Source: Planctomycetota bacterium
Lineage (GTDB): Bacteria > Planctomycetota > UBA1135 > UBA2386
DNA length: 64,000 nucleotides
Assembly (NCBI GenBank): GCA_027621295.1
Contig: JAQCBR010000001.1
Coordinates: 42,105-106,104, forward strand
Reading direction: 5' to 3'
The stretch's first letter is position 1. Each line of letters starts with the position of its first letter. Positions 9,961-19,110 of this stretch are shown one piece after another. The position numbers and the translations under genes were made by a program. The notes beneath the pieces are model-generated. The model was not told the origin of the DNA, searched no databases, and saw nothing but the letters and a program-made list of their open reading frames with translations.

Positions 9961-9976
9961 AGGCCCGGTCTTTGCG
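9961..9976 (+). promoter_or_regulatory. Candidate sigma-54 (-24/-12) promoter of the polysaccharide export operon
   Basis: AGGCCCGGTCTTTGCG has GG and GC separated by exactly 10 nt and a TTTGC -12 box, close to the sigma-54 consensus TGGCACG-N4-TTGC. It lies 32 nt before the ATG of the Wza-like gene. The window also encodes a GAFTGA-containing sigma-54 activator 15 kb away in the same locus. Confidence 0.45.
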
Positions 9977-9993
9977 GTTGACCGGACCCTACC

Positions 9994-9999
9994 TAGGAT
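9994..9999 (+). promoter_or_regulatory. Candidate -10 element (TAGGAT), possible leaderless start
   Basis: TAGGAT lies 8 nt before the ATG at 10008 and fits the pattern seen at eight other genes here. It is an alternative or additional promoter to the sigma-54 candidate just upstream. Confidence 0.45.
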
Positions 10000-10007
10000 C
10001 ACGACGC

Positions 10008-10874
10008 ATGGGCAGCGCAGCACGACAGACCGGGAATCCAGAGCCAGCGCGGACACAAGGCCTGTTCCGCTGGCTCGCACTTGCGGCGCTGGCGCCACTG
10101 CTGATCGGCTGCACCACGGTCGAGGACCAGCGCATCCGCCAGTACCTGCACGAGAAGGGCTTCGGCACGCGCGCCGAGGGTGTTGCGAGCGCCGAGAACT
10201 ATGTGATGGGCGGGGACCAGGTCCAGTTCATCATCGACCCGAACGTCTACCTGCAGCCCGGTTTCGAGCAGCTCTACATCCTGTCCGCGCCGCAGCCGGT
10301 GCAGATCGACGGGACGATCTTCGTGCCCTACGTCGGGCCGGTCTTCGTGCTCGGTCTCAAGGAGCAGGAGCTCGCGTCCCTGGTCGCGCTCCAGCTCGAA
10401 GCGATCCGCTCGCACCCGGTCCAGCTCCAGGCGCGGATCGTCAGCACGGGCAAGGGCTTCTACATGTTCGGCGAGGTCGACCGCTCGGCGCGGTTCATCC
10501 CGATGACGAACGGGGACCTGACGCTGCTCGACGTGATGGCACGGGCGCCGGTCACCGACCTCGCGAACATGGGGCGCATCAAGGTGATCAAGCCGGACGC
10601 GCAGAATCCGCTGGCGATGGTCGTCAACGTCCGCGAGATCGTCGAGACGGGCTACACGACGTTCAACCTGCGGATCGAGAACCAGGACATCATCTACGTC
10701 CCCCCGACCTTCTTCGGACACATCAGCCGCTTCCTCGAGAAGCTGCTCCAGCCGATCGCCGCCGTGAGCCAGGTCGCCTTCGGCGCCAGCTTCGCGCGGT
10801 CGAGCATCGACTATCTGCTCTACGACGAGGCGGACTCCCTGCTGTTCCGTGGCCGCGGACAAAGGCGGTTCTGA
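10008..10874 (+). CDS. Wza-type polysaccharide export outer-membrane lipoprotein
   Basis: A 288-aa exported protein with a lipobox-type signal peptide (LAALAPLLIGC, lipid-modified Cys near residue 35). It contains the polysaccharide export domain: GDQVQFIIDPNVYLQPGFEQLY, then a SLBB-like segment (GKGFYMFGEVDRSARF). Family members form the outer-membrane exit channel for capsule or exopolysaccharide. The ATG at 10008 is chosen because the signal peptide starts there. It heads the assembly operon, and its 3' end overlaps the chain-length gene. Confidence 0.9.
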   Translation: MGSAARQTGNPEPARTQGLFRWLALAALAPLLIGCTTVEDQRIRQYLHEKGFGTRAEGVASAENYVMGGDQVQFIIDPNVYLQPGFEQLYILSAPQPVQIDGTIFVPYVGPVFVLGLKEQELASLVALQLEAIRSHPVQLQARIVSTGKGFYMFGEVDRSARFIPMTNGDLTLLDVMARAPVTDLANMGRIKVIKPDAQNPLAMVVNVREIVETGYTTFNLRIENQDIIYVPPTFFGHISRFLEKLLQPIAAVSQVAFGASFARSSIDYLLYDEADSLLFRGRGQRRF

Positions 10875-12510
10875 AGCCGTGACCCAGCTGGATCTCCCGC
10901 CCATCTCGTTCGCCCGCTACCTCGACCTCGTCCGTCGACGGAAGTGGCAGGTCATCCCGATGAGTGCCCTGGGGCTGCTCATCGGCGGCGTCGTGGCGTT
11001 CTTCATCCCTCGGCTCTACGTCGCCGAGACGCAGCTCGTCTACACCGGGCTCGTCCTCGACGCGGACTCGAAGACCGGCTCGGACCCGCTCTACCAGATG
11101 GTGCTCGGCGCCAAGCTGTCGATGATGGCCGCGGTCCCGAAGACTGCCGAAGCGCTCGAGTGGGTCGGGGAGAAGGAAGACGATCCGGGACGGCAGGCGA
11201 TCCTCGAGCAGCTCCGTGCGCGTACGACCGTCGATGCCTGGCGCGTCGACAAGGAGCGGAGTGACTACGCGGTCCGCGTGACCTACCGCGACCAGGACGG
11301 CGTGCGGGCGAAGGAGTTCGCCAACAAGCTCCGCGAGACCTGGACCCGCGACCTGATGCAGCGGTTCAACGAGATCGCGGCGGAGGAGCTGCGTCTCGCC
11401 GCCGAAGGCGTCACGCAGACCTCCCGCGCGCTCGACCAACAGATCACCGAGATCAACAACTTCCGCCGCGAGAACGACATCGAGCGGGGCGAAGAAGAGA
11501 TGGGCCAGTCGGGCACCGAGAGCCTGCTGAAGACGGACATCCGCTTCGAGGAGGGTGAGATCACCCGGATCGAAGCGGACCTCGCGGCCCTGGACTCCGA
11601 AGTCGGCTTCCTCGAGCAGGAGATCACCGAGGGCTTCGTGCCGATGAAGATCCGGAAGTCCACGCCGCTGAGCGAGGACCCGCAGCTCGCCGAACGAGCC
11701 AGGAAGCTTCTCGAGTCCGAGATGCGGGCCAAGATGGCGCGCGATGGCTGGAGGCCGGGAACCTACTGGTACCAGCACCACCAGGCGGTGATGGAAGCGG
11801 CCCAGCGTCAGCTCCGCGCACTCGCCCCGACCAGCACCGAGGGTGGCGCGAAGATCGACCTCGTCGACAATCCGGAATACGTGCAGCGACTCCGTGAGAT
11901 CGCGCAGAAGAAGGCCCGGATGGAGTCGCTCCGCAGCCAGGTGGACGTCCACCGGCGCGCGGCGACGCAGCTCCGCTCCCGCCTCAAGACGCTGCCGACC
12001 ATCTGGAACGACTACGAGAGCAAGCTCGCGGCCAAGGCCGAGATCGAAGAGAGGCTCCGCCTCGCGAACGAGCGTGCGAGCTCGCTGCGGGCGCGCTACG
12101 ACCGGGCCCGGACGATCGATCCTTTCACGCAGATCAGCCCGGCGCTGGTGCCGCCGACGCCGACCGACCCGAACGTCACCGTGGTCGCCCTGGTCGGCAG
12201 TCTCCTGGGGCTCGGCCTCGCGATCGGCCTCGTGCTGCTGCTCGACGTGGTGCGGTCGAGCTTCAAGACCGTGGACGACGTCGGCTACGCGCTGAAGCTG
12301 CCGGTCCTCGGCGTGATGGCCCACCTCGAGACCGAGGAAGCGCGGATCGAGATCCTGCGCCACCGTCGGGTCGTGACGGCGGTGATCGCCACCTTCCTGA
12401 TCCTGCTGCTGTCGGTCCTCACCGTCTACTTCGTCGCGCCGCTGCGTCTGCCGACGCCGGTCCTGCAGATCCTGGACGCGATCCTCGGGGGGATCGAGCC
12501 GGTTCGTTGA
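10849..12510 (+). CDS. GNVR/Wzz-type polysaccharide chain-length determinant protein
   Basis: A 553-aa inner-membrane protein. The N-terminal Wzz domain has a membrane helix (about residues 35-55). A long coiled-coil periplasmic part follows (Glu/Arg-rich, about residues 180-410). PTPTDPN then leads into a second helix (about 445-465). Unlike many XrtA-locus versions it has no tyrosine kinase domain. A third hydrophobic helix (VVTAVIATFLILLLSVLTVYF) near the end replaces it. It works with the Wza-like channel and the polymerase. The start could be GTG 10849 or GTG 10879; the first overlaps the previous gene by 26 bp. Confidence 0.88.
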   Translation: MAADKGGSEAVTQLDLPPISFARYLDLVRRRKWQVIPMSALGLLIGGVVAFFIPRLYVAETQLVYTGLVLDADSKTGSDPLYQMVLGAKLSMMAAVPKTAEALEWVGEKEDDPGRQAILEQLRARTTVDAWRVDKERSDYAVRVTYRDQDGVRAKEFANKLRETWTRDLMQRFNEIAAEELRLAAEGVTQTSRALDQQITEINNFRRENDIERGEEEMGQSGTESLLKTDIRFEEGEITRIEADLAALDSEVGFLEQEITEGFVPMKIRKSTPLSEDPQLAERARKLLESEMRAKMARDGWRPGTYWYQHHQAVMEAAQRQLRALAPTSTEGGAKIDLVDNPEYVQRLREIAQKKARMESLRSQVDVHRRAATQLRSRLKTLPTIWNDYESKLAAKAEIEERLRLANERASSLRARYDRARTIDPFTQISPALVPPTPTDPNVTVVALVGSLLGLGLAIGLVLLLDVVRSSFKTVDDVGYALKLPVLGVMAHLETEEARIEILRHRRVVTAVIATFLILLLSVLTVYFVAPLRLPTPVLQILDAILGGIEPVR

Positions 12511-12521
12511 GGAGGGCTTCC

Positions 12522-12605
12522 GTGGCGCTGATCGAACGTTTCGACGCCACGCGGCCGCGGACGCGCGGGCCGGTGTCCGCTTCGCGGGGGGTGCTCCGTG
12601 CGTGA
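12522..12605 (+). CDS. Candidate 27-aa coupling ORF before the ligase gene
   Basis: A short ORF absent from the track, beginning GTG GCG CTG ATC. It is preceded by a strong GGAGGG ribosome site 5 nt upstream. Its stop (12603-12605) overlaps the GTG start of the next gene (12598), an arrangement typical of translational coupling. The peptide is basic and has no recognised motif. It may only deliver ribosomes to the ligase gene. Confidence 0.35.
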   Translation: MALIERFDATRPRTRGPVSASRGVLRA

Positions 12606-13992
12606 CCTCATCGTCTTCCTGACGCTGATGGGCATGCTGCCGGTCTGCTTCCGCCGGCCCTACTTCGGCGTGCTCGTGTTCTCGTGGCTCGCCTACATGC
12701 GGCCCCAGGACCTCTGTTGGGGCTTCGCACGGACGATCCGGTTCAGTCTCTTCGTCGGTCTGACGATGTTCGCGGGCTACTTCGCGCAGGAGGCCGGGCG
12801 TCGTCCGTTCTTCCGGCGCGACCTGCGGACCTGGTGCATGGTCGTGATGCTGTTGCTGACGATCATCAGCACGGCGCCGGCGGAGATCGTCGACGAATAC
12901 GTGCTCTCGGGACTGTTCGAATTCACCGTCATCATCGCCGTTGCGCTGTTCACCAGTGCGCAGGTCGATACGCGGAAGCGTCTCCGGATGATGCTCTGGG
13001 TGATCGCGCTCGGCCTCGGGTTCTACGGGGCGAAGGGCGGTGTGTTCGGCCTGATGGGCGGGAGCTCCATCCACCAGGGTCCCGGCGGGATGATGAAGGA
13101 CAACAACGACTTCGCGCTGGCCATGGTGATGGCGCTGCCGATGTTGTTCTACCTGGGCCTCAGCGAGCGGAACCTGCTGCTGAAGAAGTTCGCCTGGATG
13201 GTCGGCGCGTTGACCATCATCACGGTGATCCTGACCCACTCTCGCGGCGGCTTCCTGTCGATGGTGGTCGCGAGCCTGGCGATCGCCTACCGGTCGAAGG
13301 CGCTGCTCAAGACCATGGCCGCAGGCCTGGTGGCTGTGGTCCTGTTCCTGAACTTCGCGCCCGCCAGCGTGCTCGACCGATACGCGACGATCAGCGAGGC
13401 GGCAGAGGGCAACGAGGACGCGTCGGTCGGCGCTCGCTTCCGGGCGTGGCAGATCGGGATGCGGATGGTCGAGCACAGTCCGATCCTCGGCGTCGGCCAC
13501 AAGAACTTCCGGCACCACTACCAACGCCACGCCGAGGTGCTCTTTCCCGGCGCAGACCTGTTCAACCACGTCGCCCACAACTCCTACGTGCAGATCTGGG
13601 CGGAGAACGGCACCCCGACGATCCTGGTGTTCCTCACGCTGCTCGGCTCGACGATCCTGCTGATGGGGCGCGTGCGAAAGCAGGCCGAGAACCGACCGGA
13701 CCTCGCATGGGCCCGGCCGTACGCCAACCTCGTCGAAGCCTCGCTCGCCGGCTTCACGGTGGGCGCCTTCTTCCTGAACCGAGGGCACTTCGACCTGTCG
13801 TACCACCTCGTCGGAGTGGCCGTCGGCCTCTCCTACATCGTGAGCACCGAGGCGGCCACCGACCAGGTGACGAACGAGGCTGCCCACGCCGCCGAGGAAG
13901 GCGGATTCCGCGTCCGGCGCGAGCCGAAGCTCCAGTGGCGTCCAGCGACGCTCGGTCCGAGCCAGCTGCCGCGCTGGGGAAGGAGCACCTGA
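12598..13992 (+). CDS. O-antigen ligase/polymerase-like membrane protein of the exosortase-A-associated type
   Basis: A 464-aa polytopic membrane protein of about 10-12 helices with the Wzy/WaaL fold. It begins MRDLIVFLTLMGMLPVCFRRPYFG and contains MRPQDLCWGF, KDNNDFALAM, LTHSRGGFLSM and HNSYVQIWAENG. These are hallmarks of the putative O-glycosylation ligase family associated with exosortase A. It likely polymerises or transfers the polysaccharide on the periplasmic face. The GTG start follows the family N-terminus exactly. Confidence 0.88.
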   Translation: MRDLIVFLTLMGMLPVCFRRPYFGVLVFSWLAYMRPQDLCWGFARTIRFSLFVGLTMFAGYFAQEAGRRPFFRRDLRTWCMVVMLLLTIISTAPAEIVDEYVLSGLFEFTVIIAVALFTSAQVDTRKRLRMMLWVIALGLGFYGAKGGVFGLMGGSSIHQGPGGMMKDNNDFALAMVMALPMLFYLGLSERNLLLKKFAWMVGALTIITVILTHSRGGFLSMVVASLAIAYRSKALLKTMAAGLVAVVLFLNFAPASVLDRYATISEAAEGNEDASVGARFRAWQIGMRMVEHSPILGVGHKNFRHHYQRHAEVLFPGADLFNHVAHNSYVQIWAENGTPTILVFLTLLGSTILLMGRVRKQAENRPDLAWARPYANLVEASLAGFTVGAFFLNRGHFDLSYHLVGVAVGLSYIVSTEAATDQVTNEAAHAAEEGGFRVRREPKLQWRPATLGPSQLPRWGRST

Positions 13993-14017
13993 CCGGCGTC
14001 TCCGCGCCGATCCTACC

Positions 14018-15868
14018 ATGTGCGGTATTGCCGGGCTGTTCGCCCATCGAGCCGATCGTCCCGTCGATCCCGACCTCCTGCGCCGGATGGCGGATGTGAT
14101 CATCCACCGCGGCCCGGACGGTTCCGGTGTCCACGTCGGCCGTGGCTACGGCCTCGCGCACCGTCGACTGTCGATCGTCGATCTCGCCGACGGAGCGCAG
14201 CCGATGGCGGCGGACGACGTGTGGGTGACCTTCAACGGGGAGATCTACAACTTCCCCGAGCTGCGCGCCGAGCTCGAGGGGCTCGGCTACCGGTTCCGAA
14301 CCCGCTGCGACACCGAGGTCTTGCTGCACGGGTGGCGGGCGTTCGGTGAGGACCTCCCGCGTCGGCTCCGAGGCATGTTCGCGTTCGCGCTCGTCGACGA
14401 ACGCACGCGGACGCTGTTCGCGGCCAGGGACCGACTCGGAAAGAAGCCGTTCCACTACGCCGAGCTCGGCGAGGAGGTCGTCTTCGGATCCGAGCTGAAG
14501 AGCCTGCTGCAGCACCCGGGAGTCTCGCGCGACCTGGACCGGGAGGCGATCGGTCAGTTCCTGTGTCTGCGGTACGTCCCGGACCCGAGGACCGTGTTCC
14601 GCGGCATCCGCAAGCTGCCGCCCGGCTGTGCGCTCCTCGTCAAGGACGGGCGTGTCACCGAGCGACGCTACTGGCAGCTCTCCTTCGCCGAACCGCGCGT
14701 CCGGAGCGTCGCCGATTGGTCCGAGGCGGTCCTCGCCAAGTTCGACGAGGCGGTGCGCATCCGGCTGATGGGTGACGTTCCCCTGGGAGCGTTCCTCTCG
14801 GGAGGCGTCGACAGCTTCGCGGTCGTCGACAGCATGGCGCGGGCGCACGGCGGTTCGGTGGTCGCCTGCACGATGGGATTCGAGGACCCGGCGGTCGACG
14901 AGCGTCCCTACGCGAGGCTCGCAGCCCGTCAGTGCGGCGCGCTTCTCCACGAGGGCGTCGTCACCTCGTCGGACCTGCTCGACCAGTCGTGGTTCGACGA
15001 GATCTTCGACGAGCCGTTCGCCGACAGCTCAGCGATCCCGACCTACCACGTCAGTCGGCTCGCGCGGCAGCACGTGACGGTCGCGCTGTCGGGTGACGGG
15101 GGTGACGAGGCGTTCGCGGGCTACCGAAGGTACAAGTACGACCGCGTCGAGAACCGGGTGCGGGGGCTCCTGCCGCGCGCGGTCTGGGCCGGGCTCGGGC
15201 TCGCGTATCCGAAGCTCGACTGGCTGCCCCGAGCCGTCCGCTTCAAGCGGACGTTCCAGAACCTCGCGCTTTCACCAGCCGAGGCGTACGCACGTTCGGT
15301 CAGCTCGGTCCTCCCCGAAGAGGTAGAGGCCCTGCTCACGCCGGAGTGGAGGGGGTCGCTGGGTGATCCCCTCGCGCCGGTTCGTTCGGCGTACGAAGCC
15401 GCGGACGGCCCGGACGCGCTGGCGCGTGCAGCGGCAGCGGACTACGCGACGTGGCTCCCTGGCGACATCCTCGTCAAGGTCGATCGTGCGTCGATGGCGG
15501 TGTCGCTCGAGGTGCGGGCGCCACTCCTGGACCACGAGCTCGTGGAGCTCGCAGCGTCGATGCCGTCCGCGATGAAGCTCGCGAACGGGGAGACCAAGGC
15601 GTTCCTGCGCAGCGCGCTGACCGAGCGTCTCGGTGAGGAGTCCCTCGCGAGGAAGAAGCAAGGGTTCCACGTGCCGCTGCGCAGCTGGATGGCAGGCTCC
15701 GTCGGCGATGCGCTCGAGTCGAGCATCGGCTCGGGCAGGACGGCCGACATCGTGGACCCTTCCGCGGTGCGCCGACTCCTGGCCGAGCACCGGAACGGCA
15801 CGCGGGACCACGGCGAGCTCCTGTGGGCCGTTTCCGTGCTCCAGAGATTCCTGGCGAGGTGGACGTGA
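14018..15868 (+). CDS. asnB: XrtA-associated class B asparagine synthase/amidotransferase
   Basis: A 616-aa glutamine-hydrolysing asparagine-synthase-like enzyme. Cys2 of MCGIAGLF is the glutaminase nucleophile. RGPDGSG and FNGEIYN belong to the glutaminase domain, and LSGGVDSFAVVDSM is the ATP-pyrophosphatase loop near residue 260. Enzymes of this type are standard members of exosortase A loci, where they are thought to amidate a sugar or lipid intermediate rather than make free asparagine. The ATG sits in TCCTACCATG. The stop overlaps the GTG of the next gene. Confidence 0.9.
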   Translation: MCGIAGLFAHRADRPVDPDLLRRMADVIIHRGPDGSGVHVGRGYGLAHRRLSIVDLADGAQPMAADDVWVTFNGEIYNFPELRAELEGLGYRFRTRCDTEVLLHGWRAFGEDLPRRLRGMFAFALVDERTRTLFAARDRLGKKPFHYAELGEEVVFGSELKSLLQHPGVSRDLDREAIGQFLCLRYVPDPRTVFRGIRKLPPGCALLVKDGRVTERRYWQLSFAEPRVRSVADWSEAVLAKFDEAVRIRLMGDVPLGAFLSGGVDSFAVVDSMARAHGGSVVACTMGFEDPAVDERPYARLAARQCGALLHEGVVTSSDLLDQSWFDEIFDEPFADSSAIPTYHVSRLARQHVTVALSGDGGDEAFAGYRRYKYDRVENRVRGLLPRAVWAGLGLAYPKLDWLPRAVRFKRTFQNLALSPAEAYARSVSSVLPEEVEALLTPEWRGSLGDPLAPVRSAYEAADGPDALARAAAADYATWLPGDILVKVDRASMAVSLEVRAPLLDHELVELAASMPSAMKLANGETKAFLRSALTERLGEESLARKKQGFHVPLRSWMAGSVGDALESSIGSGRTADIVDPSAVRRLLAEHRNGTRDHGELLWAVSVLQRFLARWT

Positions 15869-17043
15869 CGGTGGGACCGCACATCGTCACCTTCACGAAC
15901 CTGTATCCCTCGGCTGCGCGCCCGACGCACGGGACCTTCGTCGCGGAACGCGTCCGCCGCCTTCGGGATGCGCTCGGCGCCAGCCTCGAGGTCATCTGTC
16001 CGATCCCGTCGCTGCCTCGACTCTGGCCGCGACGACTCGCCGAGCGGATCTTCGACAAGCTCCCGGAGCACGAAGTCTGGGAAGGGGTGCCCGTGCGGCA
16101 CGTGCGCTACCGGCACTGGCCCGGGATGTCGGAGACTGCGCAGGCCGAGCGGATCTACCGCGCATGCCGCGCGCCGGTCGCCGCCGCCGTCGAAGGGCGT
16201 TCGGCGATCCTGGACGCCCACTACGTGTATCCGGACGGCGTGGCCGCACTCCGGATCGCCGCCGAGGTCGGAGTGCCCTGCTTCGTCACCGCGCGCGGTT
16301 CGGATCTGAACGTGCTCGCGCAGCGGCCGGCGATCGCCCGGCAGATCCGGGAGTGCGCGGGCACGGCGGCAGGGTTGTTCGCGGTCAGCGATCCGCTCTG
16401 CCGCGTCTTCGCCGAGGTCGCGGGCATTCCCGAGAGCGCGGTCGTCCTCGCCCGCAACGGGGTGGACTTCGACCTGTTCCGGATCGGCGACGAGGATGCG
16501 GCGCGTGACGCGCTCGGACTGCCTCGTGGTGTCCCGCTCGTGGTCGGAGTCGGTCGGCTGGTGCCCGGGAAGGGCTTCCACACGATGGCGCGCGCGCTTC
16601 GTCTCCTGCCGGCAGAAGTCCAGTTCGCGGTCGCGGGTTCCGGCCCCGAAGCAGCCCGCCTGCGCGCGCTGGCGCCCGAGGGCAGACTGCACCTGCTCGG
16701 CGCGCGGAGCCGGGAAGACGTGGTCAGACTCCTCCAGGCCGCCGACCTGCTGGTCCTGCCGTCCGAACGGGAAGGTTGGCCCAACGTCGTCACAGAAGCC
16801 CTCGCGTGCGGAACCCCTGTCCTCGCGACGCCGGTGGGTGGGATTCCCGACATCCTGACCGCGCCCCACGTGGGCGCGCTGGTGAGAACGGGGGATCACC
16901 GAGCGCTCGCCCGTGAGGTGGAGCGTTTCCTCCGCTCTCCCTCGAATCCGGACGCCGTGCGCGCATTCGCTCAGCGTTTTGGCTGGGAAGCGCCGATCGA
17001 TGTCCTGAGGGCCCGATTCGCCGCCGTCGGGTCCGCGCACTGA
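15865..17043 (+). CDS. Glycosyltransferase family 4
   Basis: A 392-aa GT-B enzyme. The N-terminal domain starts IVTFTNLYPSAARPTHGTFV. The donor-binding domain shows VGRLVPGKGFHTMA and the E-x7-E region EREGWPNVVTEALACGTPV. It transfers a sugar from an activated donor at the cytoplasmic face during repeat-unit assembly. The sugar cannot be read from sequence. The GTG at 15865 overlaps the asnB stop (GTGA) and gives the family N-terminus. Confidence 0.88.
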   Translation: MTVGPHIVTFTNLYPSAARPTHGTFVAERVRRLRDALGASLEVICPIPSLPRLWPRRLAERIFDKLPEHEVWEGVPVRHVRYRHWPGMSETAQAERIYRACRAPVAAAVEGRSAILDAHYVYPDGVAALRIAAEVGVPCFVTARGSDLNVLAQRPAIARQIRECAGTAAGLFAVSDPLCRVFAEVAGIPESAVVLARNGVDFDLFRIGDEDAARDALGLPRGVPLVVGVGRLVPGKGFHTMARALRLLPAEVQFAVAGSGPEAARLRALAPEGRLHLLGARSREDVVRLLQAADLLVLPSEREGWPNVVTEALACGTPVLATPVGGIPDILTAPHVGALVRTGDHRALAREVERFLRSPSNPDAVRAFAQRFGWEAPIDVLRARFAAVGSAH

Positions 17044-17053
17044 GCGGTCCAAG

Positions 17054-18265
17054 ATGAGTCTCCGCATCCTCTACCACCACCGCATCCGCTCGGACGACGG
17101 CCAGGCCGTGCACGTCCGCGAGCTGATCGGTGCGCTGCGCGCCGAGGGGCACGAGGTGCTCGAGTGTGCTCTCGTGCCCAAGGCGGTCGAGGGCGGGAGC
17201 GGTCGTGCTCCAGGTGACCGAGAGGCGCAGGTCGCCGAGGACTCGGGCCGCTTCTGGCAGCGCCTCAGCCTGCCGCGGGCTGCGGTCGAGGCGATGGAGA
17301 TCGCCTACGGATATCAGGGTGCACGGCGCATCGTCGCGGCAGCGCGGGAGTTCCGACCGCACTTCATCTACGAACGTCACGCGCTGCACTGCGACGCCGG
17401 GCTCCGGGCCGCGAAGGCCCTCGGAATTCCGCTGATGCTCGAGGTGAACTCGCCGCTCTGTGACGAGATGCAGAGGCTCGGGCTGCTGCGATACCCGCGC
17501 CGGGCGCGCCGGACGGAGGCACGCGTGCTGGGTGGGGCGGACGTGGTGTTCGCGGTCACCGACGTGCTCCGCGGACTGCTGGTCGAGGCCGGTGCGCCGC
17601 GGGAACGCACCAAGGTGGTGCCCAACGGCGGTGTTCCCGACCGCTACGGCGAGGATGCCCGCCGGGCTTCGGAGTCGTTCCGCGCGCGCCTGGGTCTGGG
17701 CCCTCGCGCGTTCGTGCTCGGCTTCGTCGGCTACATGCGTGACTGGCACCGGCTCGACCTGGCGGTCGAAGTCCTGGCGGCCCCAGGATTCGAGGACGTG
17801 AGTCTCGTCCTCGCTGGCGATGGGCCCGCGCGCGCCGCCGTGGGGGAGACGGCCCTACGGCTCGGGGTCTCGGACCGTGTACACGCGCTCGGCGCTGTGG
17901 CACCGGACGACTTGCCGGGACACGTGATGGCCTTCGACGCCGCGCTGATCCCGGCGATCAACGGCTACGCATCGCCGCTCAAGCTCTTCGATTCGCTGGC
18001 GGCCGGCGTGGCCACGCTCGCGCCGCGGCAGCCGAACCTGGAGGAGACCATCGACGACGGCGTCGATGGCGTGCTCTTCGATGTCGGCAACGGAGACGCG
18101 CTGCGCGAAGCCCTGAGGCCGCTCGTCGCGGACCGGGCCAAGTGCCGGGCGATCGGAGCGGCTGGTCGCGAGCGTCTGCTCCGCGAGGACTGGACCTGGC
18201 GCGGCAACGCCCGCCGGGTCGTGGCCGCGTTCGAGGAGCTCCAGGCTCGAGGTGGCGCTGCATGA
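17054..18265 (+). CDS. Glycosyltransferase family 4
   Basis: A 403-aa GT-B enzyme starting MSLRILYHHRIRSDDGQAVHVRELI. VVPNGGVPDRY precedes the donor domain, which has GFVGYMRDWHRLDLAV. The usual E-x7-E second half is modified (SPLKLFDSLAAGVA, Asp in place of the last Glu), a variation seen in some active GT4 enzymes. Its end overlaps the exosortase start (ATGA), so the two are translated together. Confidence 0.85.
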   Translation: MSLRILYHHRIRSDDGQAVHVRELIGALRAEGHEVLECALVPKAVEGGSGRAPGDREAQVAEDSGRFWQRLSLPRAAVEAMEIAYGYQGARRIVAAAREFRPHFIYERHALHCDAGLRAAKALGIPLMLEVNSPLCDEMQRLGLLRYPRRARRTEARVLGGADVVFAVTDVLRGLLVEAGAPRERTKVVPNGGVPDRYGEDARRASESFRARLGLGPRAFVLGFVGYMRDWHRLDLAVEVLAAPGFEDVSLVLAGDGPARAAVGETALRLGVSDRVHALGAVAPDDLPGHVMAFDAALIPAINGYASPLKLFDSLAAGVATLAPRQPNLEETIDDGVDGVLFDVGNGDALREALRPLVADRAKCRAIGAAGRERLLREDWTWRGNARRVVAAFEELQARGGAA

Positions 18266-19110
18266 ATCTCCTCCGGTCGACTCCGATGTGGATGCTCGGT
18301 CTGCCGCTCGCGGTGGCTTACCTGGGCAGCCTCGTCTGGGTCTGGGACATGTGGTTCTTCCGCGAGGCGTACTACTCGCACGGCCCGCTGGTCGTCCTCG
18401 CGGTGATGTGGCTGGTGCACGACCGCCGTCGCGAGTGGCAGCGCGCGGCCTCGTCGGTGGACCCACGAGGCTGGTGGTTGCTGGGCCCCGCGCTGGCGAT
18501 GCACGCCATCGGCGGCGCGCTGACCATCGATTCGCTGTCCGCGGCGTCCCTGGTGCCTGCGATCGCCGGCCTCGTGTGGCTCGGTCAGGGGCGGGCGCGG
18601 CTCGGTGCGCTGCTGTCCATCCTCGGCCTCCTGCTGTTCGCGATTCCGACGCCGCTCGTCATCCAGAGTCGGATGGCGTTCGAGCTCAAGGAGTGGGCGG
18701 TCGAAGGCGGGCTCCTCCTCGCGCAACTCCTCGGAGTCGGCGCGGAGCGCGTCGGCAGCGAGGTGCGCATCCCTGGCCAGAGCGGTTCCCTGATCGTTGC
18801 GGACGCGTGCAGCGGTCTCCGGTCGTTGGTCGCGCTGATCACCCTCGGCTACGGGATCGCGTTCTTCATGGGGCCGCAGCGGGGCATCCGCCGGTGGGCG
18901 ATCCTGGCCGCCGCCGCGCCGGTCGCCGTGGCGACCAATGCGGTGCGGATCGGAGCGATCTGCGTGCTGGCGTCCGGCTACGGAACGGAGTTCGCGAGCA
19001 CGACGGGGCACGACTGGATCTCTGGAGCGGTATGGCTCGTGGATCTCGGTCTCCTGCTCGGTCTCGACGCCGCGCTGTCGCGTCGGCGCACCGTGGAGGC
19101 GTCACGATGA
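18262..19110 (+). CDS. Exosortase (XrtA-type)
   Basis: A 282-aa integral membrane protein with about eight helices. The catalytic triad is visible: Cys183 in ADACSGLRSL, Arg229 in TNAVRI, His250 in GHDWISG. Exosortases cleave C-terminal sorting signals such as PEP-CTERM and pass the protein to the cell surface. In longer XrtA proteins an EpsI domain is fused at the C-terminus; here EpsI is a separate gene that overlaps by ATGA. No protein with a clear PEP-CTERM signal is encoded in this window. Confidence 0.92.
   Translation: MNLLRSTPMWMLGLPLAVAYLGSLVWVWDMWFFREAYYSHGPLVVLAVMWLVHDRRREWQRAASSVDPRGWWLLGPALAMHAIGGALTIDSLSAASLVPAIAGLVWLGQGRARLGALLSILGLLLFAIPTPLVIQSRMAFELKEWAVEGGLLLAQLLGVGAERVGSEVRIPGQSGSLIVADACSGLRSLVALITLGYGIAFFMGPQRGIRRWAILAAAAPVAVATNAVRIGAICVLASGYGTEFASTTGHDWISGAVWLVDLGLLLGLDAALSRRRTVEASR

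Noticed and set aside
9978-9999. TTGACC and TAGGAT as a standard -35/-10 pair
   Set aside because: The spacer is only 10 nt, far from the usual 16-18. TAGGAT is kept only as a lone -10 candidate.
14012-14020. TACCAT as a -10 element for asnB
   Set aside because: The hexamer overlaps the ATG itself, so a transcript would start inside the gene; asnB also lies inside an operon.
10723-14103. 1126-aa minus-strand ORF across the export operon
   Set aside because: It is antisense to the Wza-like, GNVR and ligase genes, has Arg/Glu/His-rich low-complexity translation, and no recognisable domain. Long shadow ORFs are expected at 70% GC.
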